Positions 1-7,178 of a stretch of 7,178 nucleotides of DNA are shown here, one piece after another. Every line of letters starts with the position of its first letter. Position 1 is the stretch's first letter. The DNA comes from Clostridiales bacterium (GTDB lineage Bacteria; Bacillota; Clostridia; Lachnospirales; Lachnospiraceae), in contig JAHZHG010000134.1 of the NCBI GenBank assembly GCA_019420425.1, positions 256-7,433 on the forward strand, read 5' to 3'. A program made the translations under genes and the position numbers. Under the pieces are notes generated by a model. It did no database searches. It had not been told where the DNA came from and saw only the letters and a program-made list of their open reading frames with translations.

Positions 1-1173
1 CATATCCTGCCCGCGGATTCCGCTGACCGCTATCGATTTGATCGACGGATCGGCAAACCGGTCAAAATCCACGTCCCAGAGCCAGGAAATATCCGTCCCG
101 TCCTGAGCGTTGTCATTGATCACGATAATCAGATCCTTATCCGTCTTATCCTCCATAACCGCAGAAATATTCTGATTGAACCCTGCCGGGTTCTTCGCCA
201 GATTCAGGATAATCCTCGTCCCGTCAATGGAAAACTGCTCCATTCTGCCATTCTGCGGATTAAAATCCGTCAGCACCCGGTCAAAGTGCTTCAGCTCCAT
301 CCCTGCGCACCTGGCTGCGCTGTATGCCGCCAGAATATTATAGATATTATAAAATCCACGGTAATTGGCATGAATCCTCCGGTTTTCCACCGTAAAAGAA
401 AGCCCGTCCTCCATATCAATCCCGGATGCATCATAATCAATATCCGGCCGCTTAAATCCGCAGGACGGACAGGAATACATCCCTATCTGGCTGTAATGAT
501 AGAACGCATAATCCAGTCTTGCCCCGCATTTTTTACAGAACCGGCCCTCCCGGATCTCCCGGGAATCCGCTTCCTCCTTAAACACCTGCTCGCTGATCCC
601 GTAGGTCACATATGGATTTCCGCTCTCCATCGCCAGATAAGCAGACAGGGAATCATCCCCATTCACAATTACCTTCATCTTTGGCGCCATTTTCATGGCC
701 TTATCCAGGATGTTCATGGTCAGGTCAATCTCCCCATACCGGTCCAGCTGGTCCCGGAACAAATTCGTCAGTACCATATAATCCGGCTTAAAATGGGGAA
801 ATATCCTTAAGGTAGATGCCTCGTCAATCTCGATACACGCATAATCCGCATCCAGCCTGCCGTTAAGCCTGGCAGCCTGCACAAACGCGGCCGCCACACC
901 GTTGAGCATATTCGATCCGGTATGGTTGCAGACCAGCTTGTACCCTTCAGACTCAATTGCAGAGCAAAGCAGATTATTTGTCGTTGTCTTTCCGTTTGTC
1001 CCGCAGACCACAAAAATCTCTTTTCTGACCTGGGCGGCCAGCTCCCTCAGAATCGAAGGATCTATTTTTAAGGCAATCTGGCCGGCCAGGGTCACGCCCT
1101 GCTTGCCGGCCAGTCGGCAGGCGGCTCCGATTCCCTTCGCCGCCCAGATCGCTGCTATTCGTTTTATTCTCAT
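1..1173 (-). CDS. murT: Lipid II isoglutaminyl synthase (glutamine-hydrolysing) subunit MurT, 3'-truncated by window edge
   Basis: Partial gene: 391 codons are open and run off the left edge. MurT with the glutaminase GatD amidates the alpha-carboxyl of D-Glu in lipid II to D-isoglutamine, using ATP, in the cytoplasm at the membrane. Visible: a Mur-ligase P-loop GTNGKTT at residues 58-64; a central-domain stretch with EIDEAS (115-120) and TNLFRDQLDRYGE (136-148); a Cys4 zinc-ribbon-like insertion (C213, C216, C235, C238) typical of MurT; then NPQNGRME (305-312) opening the C-terminal DUF1727-type domain with NDNAQDGTDISWLWD (353-367). Family length is about 440, so roughly 50 residues are missing. 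The ATG overlaps the gyrA TGA as ATGA; AGAGGA lies only 3 nt upstream, so coupling to gyrA translation is likely. GatD would be expected further left but is not visible. The family call is strong; the pairing with GatD is inferred. Confidence 0.93.
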   Translation of the reverse strand, partial: MRIKRIAAIWAAKGIGAACRLAGKQGVTLAGQIALKIDPSILRELAAQVRKEIFVVCGTNGKTTTNNLLCSAIESEGYKLVCNHTGSNMLNGVAAAFVQAARLNGRLDADYACIEIDEASTLRIFPHFKPDYMVLTNLFRDQLDRYGEIDLTMNILDKAMKMAPKMKVIVNGDDSLSAYLAMESGNPYVTYGISEQVFKEEADSREIREGRFCKKCGARLDYAFYHYSQIGMYSCPSCGFKRPDIDYDASGIDMEDGLSFTVENRRIHANYRGFYNIYNILAAYSAARCAGMELKHFDRVLTDFNPQNGRMEQFSIDGTRIILNLAKNPAGFNQNISAVMEDKTDKDLIIVINDNAQDGTDISWLWDVDFDRFADPSIKSIAVSGIRGQDM

Positions 1174-3680
1174 ACTTCCTCTTTATGAAGCTCCTCTTCC
1201 ATATCCTTTAGCATATCCTCTTCCGTCCGGTTGGAGCCTTCCTTTACCTTTGCCACACTGGCTACCACACATTCCTTCTCCGGATCCAGGTTCATCAGCT
1301 TAACTCCGGAGGTTACCCGTCCCAGAACAGAAATATCGCTGCACATCATACGGATAATGATTCCCTCCGTATTGATCAGCATAACCTCATTTTCCCGGTT
1401 TACTGCCTTCACGCCCACAACGTTTCCGGTACGCTCCATGATCTTGTAGCATTTTACGCCCTTGCCGCCCCGGTTCTGCGGAGTAAACTCAGTGATTGCC
1501 GTCAGCTTGCCCATACCATACTCCGACACGATCAGCAGATAATCGCCCTGGGTATCCAGCTGCATACCCACAACCTCGTCTCCGTGAGACAGGCTCATGC
1601 CGATTACCCCCATGGAAACCCGGCCCGTGCTGCGCACGTCTGTCTCATGGAACCGGATACACTGTCCGTATTTCGTTACCAGGAAAATATCTTTTTTGTT
1701 GTTCGTCGTTTTTACTTCGATCAGCTCATCATCTTCCCGAAGGCTGATTGCGCCCAGTCCCGTTTTCCGCACATTCGCATAATCGGTAATCGGCGTTTTC
1801 TTAACGATACCCTTTTTCGTCGCCATAAAGAGGAACCGGCCCTCTTTAAATTCCTTGATCGGAATTACCGCCGTAATCTGCTCCTCCGGCTGAAGCTGAA
1901 GCAGGTTGATGATGGCCGTGCCCCTGGCCGTTCTGCTGGCCTCGGGAATTTCATATGCCTTTAACCGGTATACCCGTCCCTTGTTGGTAAAAAACATCAG
2001 ATAATGATGGGTGGAGGTCATCAGCAGCTCCTCGATATAGTCGTCCTCCAGAGTCTGCATTCCCTTAATGCCCTTTCCTCCCCGGCCCTGGGCCTTAAAG
2101 TTGTCAATGGTCATCCTCTTAATATAGCCCAGCTTTGTCATGGCTACAACCACATTTTCCTCAGGAATCAGATCCTCTGTCGTAAAATCAAAGGAATCAT
2201 ATCCGATGGTCGTTCTCCGTTCATCGCCGTATTTATCGGAAATCAACATAATCTCATCCCGGATTACGCCAAGAAGCAGCTTTTCATCCGCCAGAATCGC
2301 CTTCAGCTCCTTGATCTTCTGCATCAGCTCGTTATATTCCTGCTGAAGCTTCTCTCTTTCCAAACCAGTCAGCGTACGCAGACGCATATCCACAATCGCC
2401 TGGGCCTGGGCATCGCTTAAGCTGAACCGGTCCATCAGGTTTTGTTTAGCTGCCTGGGTATTTTCTGACCCGCGGATAATCTGGATCACCTCATCGATAT
2501 GATCCAGGGCAATCAACAAGCCCTCCAAAATGTGCGCCCGTTCCTCCGCCTTATTCAGATCATACTGGGTACGCCTGGTTACCACGTCCTCCTGATGGGC
2601 GATGTAATAGTTCAGCATCTCCATCAGATTCATTACCTTTGGCTTATTGTCAATCAGCGCCAGCATAATTACGCCGAAGGTATCCTGGAGCTGGGTATGT
2701 TTATACAGCAGATTCAGGACTACGTTTGCATTGGCATCTCTTCTCAGTTCAATGTTGATCCGCATTCCCTCACGGCTGGATTCATCCGTAATATTCGTAA
2801 TTCCGTCAATCTTTTTATCCCTGACCAGCTCTGCCATTTTTTCGATCAGCCTGGCCTTGTTCACCATGTAGGGAAGCTCCGTTACAATAATCCGGCTCTT
2901 TCCGTTGGGCATGGTTTCAATATTGGTCACCGCGCGGACCTTGATCTTGCCTCTCCCTGTGCGGTACGCCTCATCAATTCCCCTGGTGCCCAGAATCTGC
3001 GCGCCGGTGGGGAAATCCGGCCCCTTTACGATACTCAGGATTTCCTCCAGATCCGTGGAGCGGTCCTCCTCTATCCGGTTGTCAATCATCTTCACCACCG
3101 CAGCGATGACCTCCCGCAGGTTGTGGGGCGGAATATTCGTCGCCATACCCACGGCAATACCGGAGGTACCGTTTACCAGCAGATTGGGAAAACGGGACGG
3201 CAGAACCACCGGCTCCTTTTCCGTATCATCAAAGTTCGGTACAAAATCCACGGTATTTTTATTGATATCCGCCAGCATCTCCATGGATATTTTGCTCAGC
3301 CTGGCCTCCGTATAACGCATGGCAGCCGCGCCGTCTCCGTCCACAGAGCCAAAATTTCCATGGCCGTCTACCAGAGGATATCTGGTGGACCAATCCTGCG
3401 CCAGATTTACCAGCGCTCCATAGATCGAACTGTCTCCGTGGGGGTGATATTTACCCATGGTATCGCCGACAATACGCGCACATTTACGATGCGGCTTATC
3501 CGGACCGTTGTTCAATTCAATCATGGAATACAGCACTCTTCGCTGTACCGGCTTCAATCCGTCTCTGACATCCGGAAGGGCCCTTGCCGCGATTACGCTC
3601 ATTGCATAATCGATATAGCAGGTTTCCATGGTCTCTTTCAGATCCACATCATGAATTTTATCAAAAATGTTATCTTCCAA
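1170..3680 (-). CDS. gyrA: DNA gyrase subunit A
   Basis: The A subunit of gyrase (A2B2) cuts and reseals both DNA strands to introduce negative supercoils. The protein is 836 aa, normal for the family. The N-terminal winged-helix region carries the breakage site AAMRYTEAR with R122 and catalytic Y123 (E. coli R121/Y122). The tower and coiled-coil follow to about residue 490. The C-terminal beta-pinwheel has the GyrA box as QGRGGKG (531-537), with a second copy QNRGGKG at 735-741, and ends in an acidic tail. The start is TTG at 3680-3678: an AGGAGG lies 8 nt upstream, an in-frame TAG stands five codons upstream, and the next Met is residue 18, inside the conserved N-terminus. In the quinolone region S84 is kept (E. 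coli S83), but Gly88 stands at the D87 position and His107 at Q106. It lies 26 bp after gyrB and overlaps murT by 4 nt. Confidence 0.99.
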   Translation of the reverse strand: MEDNIFDKIHDVDLKETMETCYIDYAMSVIAARALPDVRDGLKPVQRRVLYSMIELNNGPDKPHRKCARIVGDTMGKYHPHGDSSIYGALVNLAQDWSTRYPLVDGHGNFGSVDGDGAAAMRYTEARLSKISMEMLADINKNTVDFVPNFDDTEKEPVVLPSRFPNLLVNGTSGIAVGMATNIPPHNLREVIAAVVKMIDNRIEEDRSTDLEEILSIVKGPDFPTGAQILGTRGIDEAYRTGRGKIKVRAVTNIETMPNGKSRIIVTELPYMVNKARLIEKMAELVRDKKIDGITNITDESSREGMRINIELRRDANANVVLNLLYKHTQLQDTFGVIMLALIDNKPKVMNLMEMLNYYIAHQEDVVTRRTQYDLNKAEERAHILEGLLIALDHIDEVIQIIRGSENTQAAKQNLMDRFSLSDAQAQAIVDMRLRTLTGLEREKLQQEYNELMQKIKELKAILADEKLLLGVIRDEIMLISDKYGDERRTTIGYDSFDFTTEDLIPEENVVVAMTKLGYIKRMTIDNFKAQGRGGKGIKGMQTLEDDYIEELLMTSTHHYLMFFTNKGRVYRLKAYEIPEASRTARGTAIINLLQLQPEEQITAVIPIKEFKEGRFLFMATKKGIVKKTPITDYANVRKTGLGAISLREDDELIEVKTTNNKKDIFLVTKYGQCIRFHETDVRSTGRVSMGVIGMSLSHGDEVVGMQLDTQGDYLLIVSEYGMGKLTAITEFTPQNRGGKGVKCYKIMERTGNVVGVKAVNRENEVMLINTEGIIIRMMCSDISVLGRVTSGVKLMNLDPEKECVVASVAKVKEGSNRTEEDMLKDMEEELHKEEV

Positions 3681-3688
3681 GTTCCTTT

Positions 3689-3694
3689 CCTCCT
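3689..3694 (-). promoter_or_regulatory. Shine-Dalgarno site of gyrA
   Basis: Perfect AGGAGG on the minus strand, 8 nt before the TTG start of gyrA, inside the 26-bp gyrB-gyrA gap. It decides the start: the in-frame TAG at 3695-3693 overlaps it, and no ATG lies between it and codon 18 of gyrA. Confidence 0.9.
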
Positions 3695-3706
3695 ATCCCA
3701 GATGTA

Positions 3707-5623
3707 CTAGATATCCAGATTCTTTACATATTCTGCGTTTTCTTCGATAAATTCTCTTCTCGGCTCAACCTGATCTCCCATCAGCGTGGTAAAGGTCACG
3801 TCAATTTCGGAAGAAAGGGATTCATCCATCGTCACCCGCTTCAAAATACGCTTTTCCGGATCCATAGTTGTCTCCCAGAGCTGCTCCGCATCCATCTCGC
3901 CAAGGCCCTTGTATCGCTGGAGCTTGTTATTGTTGTCCCGGCCGATTTCATTCAGGATTGCATCCCGCTCCTCGTCACTGTATGCATACCATACTCTCTT
4001 GTTCCGCTCAATCTTATACAGGGGCGGCTGAGCCAGATACACATATCCCTCCTTGATCAGATCCGGCATAAACCGGTACAGGAAGGTGAGCAGCAGCGTA
4101 CTGATATGTGCGCCGTCCACGTCGGCATCGGTCATAATGATAATCTTGTGGTAGCGCAGCTTGGTAATATCGAAATCCTCATGAATACCTGTTCCAAATG
4201 CGGTAATCATGGCCTTAATCTCCGCGTTCGCATAGATCTTGTCGAGACGGGCCTTCTCCACATTCAGGATTTTTCCCCTCAGCGGAAGGATCGCCTGAGT
4301 CGCACGGCTTCTGGCTGTCTTTGCCGAACCGCCTGCTGAATCTCCCTCAACGATATAAATCTCACAGTTTCTCGGATCCTTGTCCGAACAGTCCGCCAGC
4401 TTTCCGGGCAGGGACAGGCCGTCCAGAGCCGATTTTCTTCGCGTCAGCTCCCTCGCCTTTCTGGCCGCTTCCCGCGCCCGCTGGGACAAAATCGATTTTT
4501 CCAGAATAATCTTGGCCACCTGGGGATGCTGCTCCAGATAAATCGCCAGCTGATCGCTGACAAGAGAATCCACGGCTCCTCTGGCCTCGCTGTTGCCCAG
4601 CTTCTGCTTGGTCTGGCCCTCAAACTGCGGATCCTCCAGCTTTACGCTGACAATCGCCGTCAGTCCCTCCCGGATATCGTCTCCGGTAAGGTTCTGCTCA
4701 CTTTCCTTTAACAGCTTATTATTTCTCGCGTAATCATTAAACGTCTTGGTCAGGGCATTTTTAAATCCGGTGAGATGGGTTCCTCCCTCCGGCGTGGTGA
4801 TGTTATTGACAAAGCTGTATGACCCTTCGGTATACGAATCATTATGCTGCATCGCCACCTCTACGTAAACGCCGTCCTTCGTTCCCTCAAAATACAGAAT
4901 ATCCGGATAAAGCGGAGTCTTGCCCTTATTCAGGTAGGTCACAAATTCCTTGATTCCGCCTTCATAGTGGAACACCTTTTCCACCTTTTCCTCCTGACGG
5001 AAATCCCGGAGGGTAATACGGATATTCTTGGTCAGAAATGCCATTTCCCGAAGGCGCTGCTTCAGTGTATTAAAATCAAACACTGTCTCTTCAAAAATTT
5101 CCTTGTCCGGCAGGAAGGATACCATGGTTCCCGACTTTTCCGGATCGCATTCGCCGATTACCTTCAGCTTATAAATGACGTGTCCCCGTTCATATCTCTG
5201 TTTATAAATCTTACCTTCATGGTAAATCGTAACCTCCAGCCATTCGGAAAGAGCGTTTACCACCGAAGCGCCTACGCCGTGCAGGCCGCCGGAAACCTTG
5301 TAGCCTCCGCCGCCGAATTTTCCTCCGGCATGGAGTACAGTAAATACGACCTCAACCGCAGGCTTGCCCGCCTTTGCATTGATACCGACGGGAATACCCC
5401 GCCCGTCGTCCATAACCGTAATGGAATTATCCTTGTTGATTTCCACCTCTATATGTGTACAGTAGCCGGCCAGGGCCTCGTCTATGGAATTGTCCACAAT
5501 CTCGTATACCAGGTGATGCAGTCCTCTGACAGACGTGCTGCCGATATACATACCGGGCCTTTTTCTTACTGCTTCCAGTCCCTCAAGAATCTGTATTTGA
5601 TCTGCACCATACTCTAAGCCCAT
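3707..5623 (-). CDS. gyrB: DNA gyrase subunit B
   Basis: The ATPase subunit of gyrase, which drives strand passage by GyrA. It is 638 aa, the short form that lacks the roughly 170-residue insert of E. coli GyrB. The GHKL ATPase domain shows EIVDNSIDEAL (E41 general base, N45 Mg), DDGRGIP (72-78) and GGLHGVG (112-118). The transducer contains QTKQKLG with lysine K339 (E. coli K337). The TOPRIM domain has EGDSAGGSA with E426 and the acidic cluster DADVDG with D499, D501 and D503. YKGLGEMDAEQLW follows near the C-terminus. His135 stands where E. coli has Arg136, a coumarin contact; R449 at the E. coli K447 position is usual in Gram-positives. The ATG directly follows the recF stop, with AGGAGG 6 nt upstream inside recF. 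ParE/topoisomerase IV is a close relative, but the position beside recF and gyrA, and the GyrA box in the partner, favour gyrase. Confidence 0.99.
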   Translation of the reverse strand: MGLEYGADQIQILEGLEAVRKRPGMYIGSTSVRGLHHLVYEIVDNSIDEALAGYCTHIEVEINKDNSITVMDDGRGIPVGINAKAGKPAVEVVFTVLHAGGKFGGGGYKVSGGLHGVGASVVNALSEWLEVTIYHEGKIYKQRYERGHVIYKLKVIGECDPEKSGTMVSFLPDKEIFEETVFDFNTLKQRLREMAFLTKNIRITLRDFRQEEKVEKVFHYEGGIKEFVTYLNKGKTPLYPDILYFEGTKDGVYVEVAMQHNDSYTEGSYSFVNNITTPEGGTHLTGFKNALTKTFNDYARNNKLLKESEQNLTGDDIREGLTAIVSVKLEDPQFEGQTKQKLGNSEARGAVDSLVSDQLAIYLEQHPQVAKIILEKSILSQRAREAARKARELTRRKSALDGLSLPGKLADCSDKDPRNCEIYIVEGDSAGGSAKTARSRATQAILPLRGKILNVEKARLDKIYANAEIKAMITAFGTGIHEDFDITKLRYHKIIIMTDADVDGAHISTLLLTFLYRFMPDLIKEGYVYLAQPPLYKIERNKRVWYAYSDEERDAILNEIGRDNNNKLQRYKGLGEMDAEQLWETTMDPEKRILKRVTMDESLSSEIDVTFTTLMGDQVEPRREFIEENAEYVKNLDI

Positions 5624-6718
5624 TTAGATCCTCCTATCCCTTTCACAAACAACTCCTGCGGCCACCTGAAACAGACGGTCTATCTGAAAATTGTTTTCTA
5701 CAAAATCATCAATCCCTGTACATGTAATAAAAGTCTGTATATCATGAATATTCTCCAGTAAATAGTGTTGCCTTCTGCTGTCCAGTTCAGACAGGACATC
5801 GTCCAGAAGAAGTACCGGAGTATCGTGTATTTCCTGCTTGACCAGCTCAATTTCCGACAGCTTCAGGGAAAGCGCCGCCGTCCTCTGCTGGCCCTGGGAG
5901 CCAAATTTCCGGATATCCAGATCGCCGATCTGGAAACAGAGATCATCCCGGTGAGGCCCGGTACTGGTCAGCTTCATCCGCAGATCCCGCTCCCGGTTTC
6001 TGCTCAGCTGCGCAGAGAAATCCTCCGGAGACACATCCGCCTCATAGGCGATGCCAAGCTCCTCTCTCCCGCCGGACAGCCGCAGATGAATTTCCCGCAG
6101 AATCCCATTCAGCCGGTCAATAAACCTTCTCCGGTCATCAATGATTTTGCTTCCATACTGCACCATTTGCTCATCCCAGACATCCAGCATATCTGTATAT
6201 TCCGGATGGAATATCATATCCTTCAGCAGCTTATTTCTCTGTGCCACGATCCGGTTATAGTTGACCAGGTTATGCATATACAGCTTGTTCAGCTGGCACA
6301 GCTCCATATCCACAAATCTTCTGCGCTCAGACGGACCATTTTTTATAATATTCAGATCCTCAGGAGAAAAGAAGATAAAGTTACCGATGCCAAACAGCTC
6401 GCTGGCCTTTCTGATCGGCACTCCGTTAATCGCGATTCCCTTTGTCCGGTTCTTTTTCAGGTGCATGTCAATCTTGTAACTGACCCCTCCGCGGACAATC
6501 TTCATCCGGATGTGGGATTCCTCCTCCTCAAACCGGATCAGTTCCCGATCCTTGCTGCCCTTGTGAGACTTTGTCGTTCCGCAAAGATACAGCGCCTCCA
6601 GAATATTCGTTTTTCCCTGGGCATTTTCTCCGTAAAACAGATTTGTCCCGCTGTCAAACTTTAACTTCAGACTTTCATAATTGCGGAAATTTTTTAATCT
6701 CACCGATTCAATAATCAT
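5624..6718 (-). CDS. recF: DNA replication and repair protein RecF
   Basis: RecF is an SMC/ABC-type ATPase that, with RecO and RecR, helps load RecA at single-strand gaps and stalled forks. It is 364 aa, the usual length. Visible: the N-terminal LKNFRNY motif (8-14), Walker A GENAQGKT (30-37), the ABC signature region SQGQQRTAALSLKLSE (from 274), and Walker B LLLDDVLSELD (303-313) with D306/D307. The central SPEDLNIIKNGPSERRRFVD block is typical of RecF and excludes RecN or SbcC. The ATG shares one base with the yaaA stop (TAATG); only a weak AGGA lies 10 nt upstream, so initiation probably depends on re-starting after yaaA. The stop touches the gyrB ATG with no spacer. No remB-like gene separates it from gyrB, unlike in B. 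subtilis. Confidence 0.98.
   Translation of the reverse strand: MIIESVRLKNFRNYESLKLKFDSGTNLFYGENAQGKTNILEALYLCGTTKSHKGSKDRELIRFEEEESHIRMKIVRGGVSYKIDMHLKKNRTKGIAINGVPIRKASELFGIGNFIFFSPEDLNIIKNGPSERRRFVDMELCQLNKLYMHNLVNYNRIVAQRNKLLKDMIFHPEYTDMLDVWDEQMVQYGSKIIDDRRRFIDRLNGILREIHLRLSGGREELGIAYEADVSPEDFSAQLSRNRERDLRMKLTSTGPHRDDLCFQIGDLDIRKFGSQGQQRTAALSLKLSEIELVKQEIHDTPVLLLDDVLSELDSRRQHYLLENIHDIQTFITCTGIDDFVENNFQIDRLFQVAAGVVCERDRRI
5630..5635 (-). promoter_or_regulatory. Shine-Dalgarno site of gyrB
   Basis: Perfect AGGAGG on the minus strand, 6 nt before the gyrB ATG. It lies wholly inside the last codons of recF (encoding Arg-Arg-Ile), so ribosomes finishing recF pass directly over it. This is an arrangement for translational coupling. 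Confidence 0.9.
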
Positions 6719-6927
6719 TATTTTGTAATCCTGATCTTCTGCCCCTGAAACTCTACTTCATCATTCTCATAAAGCTTCTTGCCTCTCTGCAGCTCTACGC
6801 TGCCGTTCACCTTAACCTTGCCGTCCAGGATGGCAAATTTGGCTTCCACACCGGAATCCACCAGGCCTGCCGCCTTGAGCGCCTGGCCCAGCTTGATATA
6901 CGCATCTCTCAGCTGAATGATTTCCAT
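6718..6927 (-). CDS. yaaA: S4-domain RNA-binding protein of the YaaA/RlbA family
   Basis: A 69-aa protein that is almost entirely an S4 RNA-binding fold: the segment LGQALKAAGLVDSGVEAK (13-30) followed by DGKVKVNGSVELQRGKKL (35-52) is the S4 loop-and-strand pattern, with basic residues suited to RNA contact. Family members sit between dnaN and recF in many Bacillota; the B. subtilis member is called RlbA and has been linked to ribosome assembly, but the molecular role is poorly defined. The ATG at 6927 has GAGGAG 9 nt upstream in the gap after dnaN. The TAA stop overlaps the recF ATG by one base. The family call is firm from both sequence and position; the function is not. Confidence 0.93.
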   Translation of the reverse strand: MEIIQLRDAYIKLGQALKAAGLVDSGVEAKFAILDGKVKVNGSVELQRGKKLYENDEVEFQGQKIRITK

Positions 6928-6968
6928 AAACGAACACTCCTCATCGAAAATAGCTTATCGAAAAAAAT
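6928..6968 (-). other. AT-rich dnaN-yaaA intergenic gap
   Basis: This 41-bp gap is the longest non-coding stretch in the window. On the minus strand it begins with a run of seven T, then holds two near-identical 10-mers (TTTTCGATAA and TTTTCGATGA) in direct orientation about 15 bp apart, the second running into the GAGGAG site. I see no hairpin ahead of the T run that would make it an intrinsic terminator, no credible -35/-10 pair and no DnaA box. Whether the small repeat matters is unknown. Confidence 0.5.
6937..6942 (-). promoter_or_regulatory. Shine-Dalgarno site of the S4-domain gene
   Basis: GAGGAG on the minus strand, 9 nt before the ATG of the S4-domain gene, in the short gap after dnaN. 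It supports the 69-aa start and independent ribosome entry for this gene. Confidence 0.8.
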
Positions 6969-7178
6969 TTAGGAAATAAAGTTTACCGGAAGAATCAGAT
7001 AAATATAGCTCTCCTTCTCATCCCGGATAAAGCACGGCGCCTTCGGATTCAGATAGTAAATATCAATCTCCTCATCATCGATTACCCGCAGCGCATCGAT
7101 CAGGAATTTCGGGTTAAAGCCAATCAGAATATCCTTACCTTCCTTCTCGATATCAATGCTTTCATTCATGGAACCGAT
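6969..7178 (-). CDS. dnaN: DNA polymerase III beta subunit (sliding clamp), C-terminal end only
   Basis: The 5' part lies beyond the right edge; 69 codons plus a TAA stop are visible, in frame to the last base. DnaN is the ring-shaped processivity clamp that holds the replicative polymerase and many repair proteins on DNA. The visible part is the end of domain III: IGFNPKFLIDALRVI is the conserved helix region, and NPKAPCFIRDEKESYIYLIL leads into the closing strand. The C-terminus LPVNFIS corresponds to the MPMRL end of E. coli that lines the partner-binding cleft, with Asn at the Arg position. The internal Met at 7169 is not the start, because the frame stays open upstream of it. Its place before yaaA-recF-gyrBA supports the call. 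Confidence 0.95.
   Translation of the reverse strand: MGSMNESIDIEKEGKDILIGFNPKFLIDALRVIDDEEIDIYYLNPKAPCFIRDEKESYIYLILPVNFIS

Noticed and set aside
286..810. Plus-strand open frame of 174 codons near the left end
   Set aside because: It is antisense to murT, whose P-loop, zinc ribbon and DUF1727 motifs are clear on the minus strand.
807..1013. Minus-strand open frame of 68 codons
   Set aside because: It is an out-of-frame reading within murT; the murT frame is unbroken across it.
2499..3710. Long open frame of 403 codons on the plus strand, antisense to gyrA
   Set aside because: It lies entirely opposite the well-supported gyrA and the gyrB-gyrA gap, its translation has no recognisable domain, and such frames arise from the codon bias of the true gene. 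Similar antisense frames face gyrB (4844-5617) and recF (5765-6664).
6961..6968. T run after the dnaN stop as an intrinsic terminator
   Set aside because: No GC-rich hairpin precedes the T run, and the downstream genes are packed as one unit.
6928..6968. Possible origin elements (DnaA boxes) near dnaN
   Set aside because: No TTATCCACA-like 9-mers were seen in the gap; oriC is expected near dnaA, outside the window.
1..7178. A novel defence, mobile or accessory system
   Set aside because: All sequence is accounted for by housekeeping genes in conserved order, with no repeats, integrase, transposase or compositional break seen.

Overview
The window is a run of six co-directional genes on the minus strand, read from right to left: the 3' end of dnaN, a small S4-domain gene (yaaA/rlbA), recF, gyrB, gyrA, and the first 391 codons of a Mur-ligase-like gene that matches MurT. 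This is the classic oriC-proximal order of Bacillota (dnaA-dnaN-yaaA-recF-gyrB-gyrA), so dnaA and oriC should lie just beyond the right edge. The short Gram-positive-type GyrB, the GyrA wording around its active site, moderate G+C and MurT together suggest a Clostridia member, most likely Lachnospiraceae. The placement rests on remembered family features, not on a search.

Layout from the right: dnaN C-terminus (6969-7178); a 41-bp AT-rich gap; yaaA (6718-6927), whose stop overlaps the recF start by 1 nt (TAATG); recF (5624-6718); gyrB (3707-5623), starting at the base after the recF stop with its Shine-Dalgarno inside recF; a 26-bp gap; gyrA (1170-3680), starting at TTG; and murT (1-1173, cut by the left edge), whose ATG overlaps the gyrA TGA (ATGA). 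No gap could hold a convincing promoter plus terminator, so the set looks like one co-transcribed, partly translation-coupled unit, although promoters inside coding sequence cannot be excluded.

The first five genes serve replication and topology: sliding clamp, ribosome-associated S4 protein, gap-repair loader, and both gyrase subunits. The sixth belongs to peptidoglycan synthesis: MurT with GatD amidates D-Glu of lipid II. Its tight coupling to gyrA is the least ordinary feature of the layout.

I found no mobile element, CRISPR array, RNA gene or evidence of a new system. The points worth a second look are the gyrA-murT junction, drug-contact positions in GyrA (Gly88, His107) and GyrB (His135) that match residues known from resistant E. 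coli mutants but may be normal for this lineage, the TTG start of gyrA, and the absence of a remB-like gene between recF and gyrB.
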